Assembly: GCF_021742065.1 (NCBI RefSeq)
Contig: NZ_JAKKIE010000018.1
Location: 1 to 64,000 of the forward strand
Length of the DNA: 64,000 nucleotides
Origin: Rhizorhapis sp. SPR117
Lineage (GTDB): Bacteria; Pseudomonadota; Alphaproteobacteria; Sphingomonadales; Sphingomonadaceae
Direction: 5' to 3'
The notes beneath the pieces are model-generated. The model made no database searches. It was not told the origin of the DNA and saw nothing but the letters and a program-made list of their open reading frames with translations. Shown here in pieces: positions 54,412 through 64,000 of this stretch (within the stretch, counting starts at the first letter, position 1; each line of letters opens with the position of its first letter). A program made the position numbers and the translations under genes.

Positions 54412-55962
54412 ATGACCAAAACACTCCGCCTGCTATGCGCGATCGTCGGCCTGACTGTCCTGACCCTGTCCCCGGCGCAAGCCGACACACAGGATGTTGC
54501 CGCCGCCGCGCGCGGGGTGGTGCGTGTGATCCTGGTCGCCACCGATGGCAAGAGCGCCTATTTCGTCGGTCATGGCAGCGGAGTCGCCGTTGCTCCCGAC
54601 AAGATCTTGACCAACGCGCATGTCGTGGAAATCACTCGCGAGGAAAAATCCATCGTCATCGGCGTCATCCCATCGGAGGGGCGCAAAAGCTATGGCGGCA
54701 AGGTCATTGCCTATTCGCCGGGCAACGATCTTGCGCTGATTCAACTGACCGAAGGCAGCATACCGCCCGACACCTTTTATTCCGGCGCAGTAATGGACGG
54801 GCAACCTGTGGTCGCCATTGGCTATCCCGGCACGGTGGATCGGGCGCAGGGCCTTGACCTGCAAGACATGATCGAACCGCTCAGTCCGGTAAAATCCAGC
54901 GGTACGGTGTCGGCGGGGCGGACATCGCGCCAGTACGACACAATCCTGCATACAGCGCCCATGGCCAGTGGTAACAGCGGGGGGCCGCTGGTGGATGTCT
55001 GCGGGCGGGTGCTGGGCATCAACAGTTTCGGTTCGATGTCCGACGGCAATGACGCCGAATTCGGCTTTGCCATTTCCAACCGTGAAATCGCATCCTTTCT
55101 GCGTCAGGCAGGGGTGCAGTTCGCGCGCACCAACATCGAATGCAAATCGCCCCAAGAGGCACAGGATGAGGAAATCCGCCGGATCGCACTGGAGCAGGCA
55201 AAGCTGGAGGCCGAACGGCGCGCCAATGACGATACCCATCGTGCCGCAATGACGGCGGCCCGCGACAAAGCGGAGCAGCAGATCATCAGCGAGCGCGAAA
55301 ATGCCATGGCGATCGCGGCCATTTTGCTGGCCTTTGCCGTGCTGGGCGCGGGCGGATCGTTCTTGCTGCTCAATCAGGGCCAAGCCGACAAGCGGAAAAC
55401 AGGCATCCGTCTGGGTATAGGCGGTGGGGTAGCGCTGATCGGTGCGATAGTGGTATTCGTTGCACGACCGGGCTTCAGCAGTATCGATGATCGCGCTCAA
55501 TTGCTGCTTCCCAAAGACATTCAGGCGACGGCCAACAGCTATAAGGCGGCCGGACAGAATATCTGCCGCATCGATGAGGCACGCAGCCGCATCACCGTGT
55601 CGGATGTGTCCGACGTGGCGCTGAACTGGACGAATGGAGGATGCGTCAATGGCCGTACCCAGTTCGGCCATAAAGGCGGGCAGTGGAGCCGCAGCTTTGT
55701 TCCCAACAATGAAGCAACGGTGGATATCCGCAGCTTCGATCCGAACACGGGCCGCTATAGTGTCGGACGCTATCTGCTGGACGCCGCGACGATAGAAAAG
55801 GCGCGTGAGATTCGGAAGCGGTACATGGTCGGGGAATGCACCGCCGATCCCGTCGCGCTCGCCAAACTTGCCGCCATGGAAGACGAAATTCGGGCCATAT
55901 TGCCGCCGCGCCCCAACGAGCGTCTGGCCTATGAGTGCGGCAAAGGGAAAGCGAGCAATTAG
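54412..55962 (+). CDS. Exported trypsin-like serine protease with membrane hairpin and novel C-terminus
   Basis: A 516-residue protein. Signal peptide (LRLLCAIVGLTVLTLSPAQA), then an S1-type protease domain with TNAHVVE (His), NDLALIQL (Asp) and ASGNSGGPLVD (Ser). Next a charged coiled coil (RRIALEQAKLEAERRAND), two membrane helices (MAIAAILLAFAVLGAGGSFL and GGGVALIGAIVVFVA), and a C-terminal domain of about 130 residues with Cys (NICRIDEARSR, GECTADP). The two helices put the last domain back in the periplasm if the protease is there. Related to DegP-like trypsins but without PDZ. ATG 54412 is the best start; no clear ribosome site. Confidence 0.78.
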   Translation: MTKTLRLLCAIVGLTVLTLSPAQADTQDVAAAARGVVRVILVATDGKSAYFVGHGSGVAVAPDKILTNAHVVEITREEKSIVIGVIPSEGRKSYGGKVIAYSPGNDLALIQLTEGSIPPDTFYSGAVMDGQPVVAIGYPGTVDRAQGLDLQDMIEPLSPVKSSGTVSAGRTSRQYDTILHTAPMASGNSGGPLVDVCGRVLGINSFGSMSDGNDAEFGFAISNREIASFLRQAGVQFARTNIECKSPQEAQDEEIRRIALEQAKLEAERRANDDTHRAAMTAARDKAEQQIISERENAMAIAAILLAFAVLGAGGSFLLLNQGQADKRKTGIRLGIGGGVALIGAIVVFVARPGFSSIDDRAQLLLPKDIQATANSYKAAGQNICRIDEARSRITVSDVSDVALNWTNGGCVNGRTQFGHKGGQWSRSFVPNNEATVDIRSFDPNTGRYSVGRYLLDAATIEKAREIRKRYMVGECTADPVALAKLAAMEDEIRAILPPRPNERLAYECGKGKASN

Positions 55963-56203
55963 CCAAGGCTTCGTCCAGAATCATGCCTGTATTCGTGGCA
56001 ATAAGCGTCCCTGTCGCACCTCGCGATATTCCACCCGATCGTGGTCCCTGACAACGGACTGACAAAATCCTTCGCCAATGTTGCAACGCCGATCTTGCAT
56101 AGCGGGCACACCCCTGCTAACCGGCGCGCACGTCATTTGGGGGGTGCTCTGCAGCCTCCCTTTCTTTTATGACCGGCACATCGAACTGGAGGACACAAGG
56201 CGC
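55963..56203. other. Intergenic region before the atp operon
   Basis: 240 bases between the protease gene and atpH. It must hold the atp operon promoter. No strong hairpin or palindrome was found and no small gene is supported; an upstream in-frame ATG at 56078 would add residues not found in the delta subunit. Confidence 0.5.
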
Positions 56204-58290
<2,087 letters not shown>

Positions 58291-58299
58291 TTGTTAAGT

Positions 58300-58389
58300 C
58301 GTCATCCCCGCGCAGGCGGGGATCCATCTCCTGAGCGTCAATCAGGAGACAAGGTTGTGAAATGGATTCCCGCCTTCGCGGGAATGACG
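58300..58389. repeat. 90-base composite palindromic element between atpA and atpG
   Basis: The outer arms CGTCATCCCCGCGCAGGCGG (left, from 58300) and a matching right arm ending CGCGGGAATGACG (to 58389) are inverted copies. A second perfect hairpin, CTCCTGA / TCAGGAG, is inside. The whole could fold as a long structured RNA in the atp message. A related element with the same arm type lies downstream of atpC (61548-61631), showing a dispersed family (REP/BIME or MITE-like). Confidence 0.75.
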
Positions 58390-58413
58390 AGTTAGGATTG
58401 AAGTTAGGGATTT

Positions 58414-60884
<2,471 letters not shown>

Positions 60885-60888
60885 GCAA

Positions 60889-61197
60889 GTGGGAAGCAAA
60901 ACACATATTGCGGTTTTGCTTCCTATCCTTTTGTTGATGGGGTGCAACAAATCTGACCCCTTAAATGAACTGTTTGGCCCGCAATGGACGGGTTGGATAT
61001 ATCCGACTGGCAATATGCTTGTTAGTGAAAAGCTTGGGAAATTTGATACGCTCGAAGAATGTCGATCAACTGCTGTGAGCTTAGGAGGACGTTTTCAGAG
61101 GCTCACAGGCAAGCAATTCGATTATGAGTGTGGGAAAAACTGCAAACCAAACGGCGGATCACTAGGTCTCTATGTTTGCGATGAAACGGTAAAATAA
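60889..61197 (+). CDS. Unknown lipoprotein inserted between atpD and atpC
   Basis: A 102-residue protein starting with GTG five bases after the atpD stop and ending one base before the atpC ATG. It has a lipoprotein signal, [20 protein letters not shown], lipobox LMGC. The mature part contains [20 protein letters not shown] and [12 protein letters not shown], with four further Cys. It is visibly AT-richer than its neighbours and uses codons such as AAA, TTG and TTA more. No family recognised. Its spacing means it is translated with the operon and may couple to atpC. Confidence 0.75.
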   Translation: MGSKTHIAVLLPILLLMGCNKSDPLNELFGPQWTGWIYPTGNMLVSEKLGKFDTLEECRSTAVSLGGRFQRLTGKQFDYECGKNCKPNGGSLGLYVCDETVK

Positions 61198-61198
61198 T

Positions 61199-61456
61199 AT
61201 GGCACTGCATTTCGAACTCGTGACCCCTGCGAAACTCGTCCGCTCCGAAGAGGTGCACATGGTTGTCGTACCCGGCGCAGAGGGCGAATTCGGCGTGCTA
61301 GAAGGCCATGCCCCCTTCATGTCCACCATGCGTGATGGCCCGGTCAACATCTACACCAGCGCCAATGCCCAGCCCGAAACCATCATGATCGAAGGCGGTT
61401 TTGCTGAGGTCAATGAAAAGGGCCTGACTGTCCTCGCGGAAAAAATCGACGAATAA
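61199..61456 (+). CDS. atpC: ATP synthase F1 epsilon subunit, short form
   Basis: An 85-residue epsilon subunit made only of the N-terminal beta-sandwich: [20 protein letters not shown] and [17 protein letters not shown] are conserved. The C-terminal helical hairpin (residues ~90-139 in E. coli), which inhibits ATP hydrolysis, is absent. Several alphaproteobacteria use a separate zeta inhibitor instead. Start ATG one base after the inserted lipoprotein gene. Confidence 0.95.
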   Translation: MALHFELVTPAKLVRSEEVHMVVVPGAEGEFGVLEGHAPFMSTMRDGPVNIYTSANAQPETIMIEGGFAEVNEKGLTVLAEKIDE

Positions 61457-61547
61457 TCGTCAACCGCTTAGAGTTGCCCTTATACCAAGGTTCATTGAGA
61501 ATGGCCGCTATGGGGTGGTTTCCAGTCATTCAGTTCCAAGCCAATTT

Positions 61548-61631
61548 CGTCGTCCCTGCGCAGGCAGGGATCCCGCTTCTCTTTGACAAGGCTGAAGAAA
61601 CAGCGGGGCCCCTGCCTACGCAGGGGCGACG
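61548..61631. repeat. Palindromic element downstream of atpC, related to 58300-58389
   Basis: Arms CGTCGTCCCTGCGCAGGCAG (left) and a right arm ending TACGCAGGGGCGACG are inverted copies, each with an internal short palindrome. The left arm resembles the arm of the element between atpA and atpG (same CGTC-TCCC-GCGCAGGC pattern), so the two belong to one repeat family. It may serve as a transcription end or mRNA stabiliser for the atp operon. Confidence 0.7.
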
Positions 61632-61716
61632 GCTATCTTTGCTCAATGGCAGAAATGACCCACTATGAGTCATTCTTAACGCAGCTTGCCATAAGGCCGC
61701 AATCCATCCTGCACGC

Positions 61717-61749
61717 CAAAACGGTCCCGGAAGGAAGCCTTCCGGGACC
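61717..61749 (-). terminator. Rho-independent terminator of the PEP-CTERM gene
   Basis: A perfect 13-bp stem (CGGTCCCGGAAGG / CCTTCCGGGACCG) with a three-base loop is followed on the minus strand by TTTT. It starts 27 bases after the stop of the PEP-CTERM protein gene. Confidence 0.8.
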
Positions 61750-61775
61750 GGCGGCCCGACCAGTTGAAACCGCAA

Positions 61776-62273
61776 TCAAGCCAAAGCAGGCACCGCAATA
61801 CCTTTGCGCCGCCGCATGCGGATAGCCCCGCCGACCAGGCCAAAGCCCGTAATCATCATTGCCCAGCTTGCCGGTTCGGGCACCGCAAAGGCCAATGTTC
61901 CCGAATAAGACCCTCTGCCGCCCGAAGTGCCGCTGATCACCAGCGTTTGTTCGCCCGCCGTGACTGGCAGCGTGATCGACCGGTATTCCTGCATGCCCAT
62001 ATTGATAATGTCGAACGCCTGACCATTCAGCGTGACCGACGTGAAATCGACATTGTTGAGCAAACTGACCGCGATCGATGAAATCGTCGCGCCCACGCTC
62101 CCCATACCAGGCACCGTGAAGTGCAGCGTGTCGCTGAACGCGCCAGCTCCAAGTACAGTATTGCCGAACGTTCCCGTCGATCCATCAAAGGAAATCACGG
62201 CGGCGGCCTGTGCCGGTGCAGAAACGATAATCGTCGACATCGCCAATGCTGCCGAAAGTAGCAGTTTCTTCAT
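61776..62273 (-). CDS. PEP-CTERM sorting-signal protein
   Basis: A 165-residue exported protein. Signal peptide MKKLLLSAALAMSTIIVSAP, a Ser/Gly/Thr-rich beta-rich middle without cysteine, and a C-terminal tail VPEPASWAMMITGFGLVGG then RMRRR. VPEPASWAMM-helix-Arg cluster is the PEP-CTERM signal cut by exosortase (XrtA). It is thus a likely client of the system whose regulators lie at 45356-52189, and may become attached to the EPS matrix. ATG 62273 (AAGGGG upstream) is preferred over GTG 62276. Function of the mature part unknown. Confidence 0.88.
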   Translation of the reverse strand: MKKLLLSAALAMSTIIVSAPAQAAAVISFDGSTGTFGNTVLGAGAFSDTLHFTVPGMGSVGATISSIAVSLLNNVDFTSVTLNGQAFDIINMGMQEYRSITLPVTAGEQTLVISGTSGGRGSYSGTLAFAVPEPASWAMMITGFGLVGGAIRMRRRKGIAVPALA

Positions 62274-62512
62274 CACTCAAACCCCTTGTTGAAAGAAATA
62301 GTCTCTATGTCTGTGCGACCGCATTATGCGTTGCGCCGTTCATAACAGTTAATAATTGATTACCCATGCCGGGACTTCGCCGTTTCGGATGCATTTTGGG
62401 GCTGACCCTGCCAACGGCATTTCCCGTGCCTCGCATTCGGACCGGGCTTTCGGCTTGCAACTCTCGTCCTGCATCGCCATCTTCACCATCGGGCGCATCG
62501 CCCTTGCCATCA

Positions 62513-62527
62513 GAACAAATATGGAAC
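62513..62527. promoter_or_regulatory. LexA (SOS) box upstream of uvrA
   Basis: GAACAAATATGGAAC fits GAAC-N7-GAAC, the reverse complement of the alphaproteobacterial LexA site GTTC-N7-GTTC. It ends 12 bases before the uvrA start codon. Position and target (uvrA is SOS-induced in many bacteria) agree, so LexA control of uvrA is well supported by sequence. The lexA gene is not in the window. Confidence 0.8.
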
Positions 62528-62539
62528 ATTAAGAGCCGC

Positions 62540-64000
62540 ATGCTGACTCATATTTCCGTGCGTGGTGCGCGTGAGCACAATTTGAAGGGGGTCGATGTCG
62601 ATCTGCCCCGTGACAGGCTGATCGTCATCACGGGGCTGTCCGGTTCAGGCAAATCCAGCCTTGCCTTCGACACCATCTATGCTGAGGGGCAGCGCCGCTA
62701 TGTGGAGAGCCTCTCCGCCTATGCGCGCCAATTTCTGGAAATGATGCAGAAGCCGGACGTCGAGCATATCGACGGCCTGTCGCCCGCCATTTCGATCGAA
62801 CAAAAAACGACCAGCCGTAACCCGCGCTCCACCGTCGCCACCGTCACTGAAATATACGACTATATGCGCCTGCTCTGGGCGCGCGTCGGCGTGCCGTACA
62901 GCCCCGCCACAGGCCTGCCCATTTCGGCGCAAACGGTCAGCCAGATGGTCGATCGCGTGATGCAGCTTCCCGAGGGCACCCGCCTTTACCTCCTCGCCCC
63001 CGTCGTGCGCGGCCGCAAAGGCGAGTATCGCAAGGAGCTGGCGGAGTGGCAAAAGGCCGGTTTCACCCGAGTCCGCATCGATGGCGAATTTTACGAGATC
63101 GAGGACGCTCCCGCGCTCGACAAGAAATATAAACATGACATCGAAGTGGTGGTCGACCGCATCGTCGTGAAGCCAGGCACCGAAACCCGCCTAGCCGACA
63201 GTTTCGAAGCGGCCCTGAAACTTGCCGACGGGTTGGCTTATGTCGATCTGGTGGATGGCTCTCCCCCTCCTTCAGAAGTGGGCGCTGCGGCCCTGTCTGG
63301 GGGACAGGGCCGGTCGCCCACTGGGCCGGGGGTGGGGACCGTCCGTGAGGCGCGGCAGTCGTTTCAGGCTGACAGCCCCCCCTCCCAATCCTTCCCCCTG
63401 AAGGAGGGAGGGCTAAAAGGCGCCGGCATCCCCGACAACCGCATCGTCTTCTCGGAAAAATTCGCCTGCCCCGTCTCCGGCTTCACCATAGCAGAGATCG
63501 AACCGCGCCTGTTTTCCTTCAACGCGCCGCAGGGTGCCTGCCCCGCCTGCGACGGCCTGGGCGAAAAGCTGGAATTCGATCTTCAACTTGTCGTCCCCAA
63601 TGAGGCGCTGTCCCTCAAAAAAGGCGCCATCGTGCCCTGGGCCAAATCCAATCCGCCCAGTCCCTATTATATGCAGGTGCTCGCCTCCCTCGCCCGCCAG
63701 TTCGAATTCAACCTCGAAACGCCGTGGAACGAACTCGACGAAGCCCACCGCGACGTCATTTTGCACGGCAGCCATGGCCTGCCCGTCACCCTGCGCTTTC
63801 AGGACGGCAAAAAGAGTTACAAGGTCAAAAAGCCATTCGAGGGCGTTATCGGCAATCTGCAACGCCGGATGCTCAGCACCGACAGCGCCTGGATGCGCGA
63901 GGAACTGAGCAAATACCAGACCGCCCAGCCCTGCGAAGTCTGCAACGGCGCGCGCCTGAAACCCGAGGCGCTGGCGGTCAAGATCGCGGGCGAGAATATT
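62540..64000 (+). CDS. uvrA: Excinuclease ABC subunit A (partial, 3' end outside window)
   Basis: The first 487 codons of UvrA, which finds DNA damage for nucleotide excision repair. Walker [16 protein letters not shown] at residues 32-46, the UvrB-binding region, zinc-type motifs CPACDG and [14 protein letters not shown]. At residues ~241-291 (63260-63412) an extra stretch rich in Ser, Gly and Pro, coded by a palindromic DNA element, replaces the short linker normally between VDLVDG and [14 protein letters not shown]. The frame is open throughout. Start ATG 62540; a LexA box lies just upstream. Confidence 0.95.
   Translation, partial: MLTHISVRGAREHNLKGVDVDLPRDRLIVITGLSGSGKSSLAFDTIYAEGQRRYVESLSAYARQFLEMMQKPDVEHIDGLSPAISIEQKTTSRNPRSTVATVTEIYDYMRLLWARVGVPYSPATGLPISAQTVSQMVDRVMQLPEGTRLYLLAPVVRGRKGEYRKELAEWQKAGFTRVRIDGEFYEIEDAPALDKKYKHDIEVVVDRIVVKPGTETRLADSFEAALKLADGLAYVDLVDGSPPPSEVGAAALSGGQGRSPTGPGVGTVREARQSFQADSPPSQSFPLKEGGLKGAGIPDNRIVFSEKFACPVSGFTIAEIEPRLFSFNAPQGACPACDGLGEKLEFDLQLVVPNEALSLKKGAIVPWAKSNPPSPYYMQVLASLARQFEFNLETPWNELDEAHRDVILHGSHGLPVTLRFQDGKKSYKVKKPFEGVIGNLQRRMLSTDSAWMREELSKYQTAQPCEVCNGARLKPEALAVKIAGENI
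63260..63412. repeat. Palindromic element inserted in frame within uvrA
   Basis: Outer inverted arms CTCCCCCTCCTTCAG (63261-63275) and CTGAAGGAGGGAG (63398-63410) enclose an inner perfect hairpin GCCCTGTC / GACAGGGC (63290-63297, 63303-63310). The segment has a length divisible by three and no stop in the uvrA frame. It has the look of a dispersed intergenic palindrome (CCCTCCTTCAGGG type) that has entered a coding region. Confidence 0.7.

Larger units (their letters stand above)
61457..61775. other. Intergenic region after atpC, with repeats and a terminator
   Basis: 319 bases between atpC and the convergent PEP-CTERM gene. It holds a palindromic repeat (61548-61631) and the terminator of the PEP-CTERM gene (61717-61749). 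No gene is supported. Confidence 0.6.

Noticed and set aside
61474..61668. Small open frame downstream of atpC
   Set aside because: It runs through the palindromic repeat and has no ribosome site or protein-like content.
62305..62541. 78-codon minus-strand frame before uvrA
   Set aside because: Overlaps the uvrA promoter and LexA box, no start signal, no similarity recognised.

Overview
The window looks like chromosomal DNA of an alphaproteobacterium of the order Sphingomonadales (Sphingobium/Sphingomonas-like). This is inferred from high GC, the gene neighbourhoods (divL-tsaE-amgK-murU-addB-addA-trxA; etfQO-TPR-ispE; atpHAGDC without adjacent F0 genes), protein families typical of the group, and an alphaproteobacterial-type LexA box (GAAC-N7-GAAC) before uvrA. 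No rRNA or tRNA gene is present to confirm it.

Layout. 1-2267 is a mobile-element scar: the right end of an IS21-family element (istB tail plus end repeats) has inserted into a relaxase gene that follows mobC. From 2268 the region is core chromosome. 2268-6430 (minus): ispE, a TPR protein and the ETF:ubiquinone oxidoreductase. 6559-9564 (plus): a cysteine-poor uracil-DNA-glycosylase-like protein, a soluble lytic transglycosylase and moaB. 9657-14863: secA, divergent argJ and an IMPase-family phosphatase, then trxA. 14957-25876 (minus): one tightly overlapped operon, divL-tsaE-amgK-murU-addB-addA, leading into trxA; the kinase-like first gene has Tyr in place of the phospho-accepting His, as DivL does. 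26012-33000: ahcY with a hairpin leader, an MFS exporter fused to an ABM-like domain, and dnaE. 33003-41876: radical SAM protein, VOC protein, a LytS/LytTR two-component pair, an HD protein, an HxlR regulator, spoT/rsh, a DUF2807-type protein, carD and fdxA. 42217-45361: M23 peptidase, hemB and gamma-carbonic anhydrase.

45356-52189 (minus) is the regulatory end of a PEP-CTERM/exosortase exopolysaccharide locus: an undecaprenyl-phosphate sugar transferase, PrsK kinase, PrsR sigma54-type regulator and a PrsT-like TPR protein. The exosortase lies outside the window. A probable sorting substrate with a PEP-CTERM tail sits about 10 kb away at 61776-62273. Between them are a DedA-like protein, a 44-residue lipoprotein, Ada, an unusual membrane serine protease and the F1 ATP synthase operon. 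That operon carries a palindromic repeat between atpA and atpG and an AT-richer lipoprotein gene between atpD and atpC. The window ends inside uvrA, which has an in-frame palindromic insertion of about 50 codons.

I see no CRISPR array, prophage or recognised defence island. The best leads are the atp-operon lipoprotein, the palindromic elements (one inside uvrA), the DivL-type operon, the hairpins upstream of spoT and ahcY, and the palindrome at the head of the PEP-CTERM operon.
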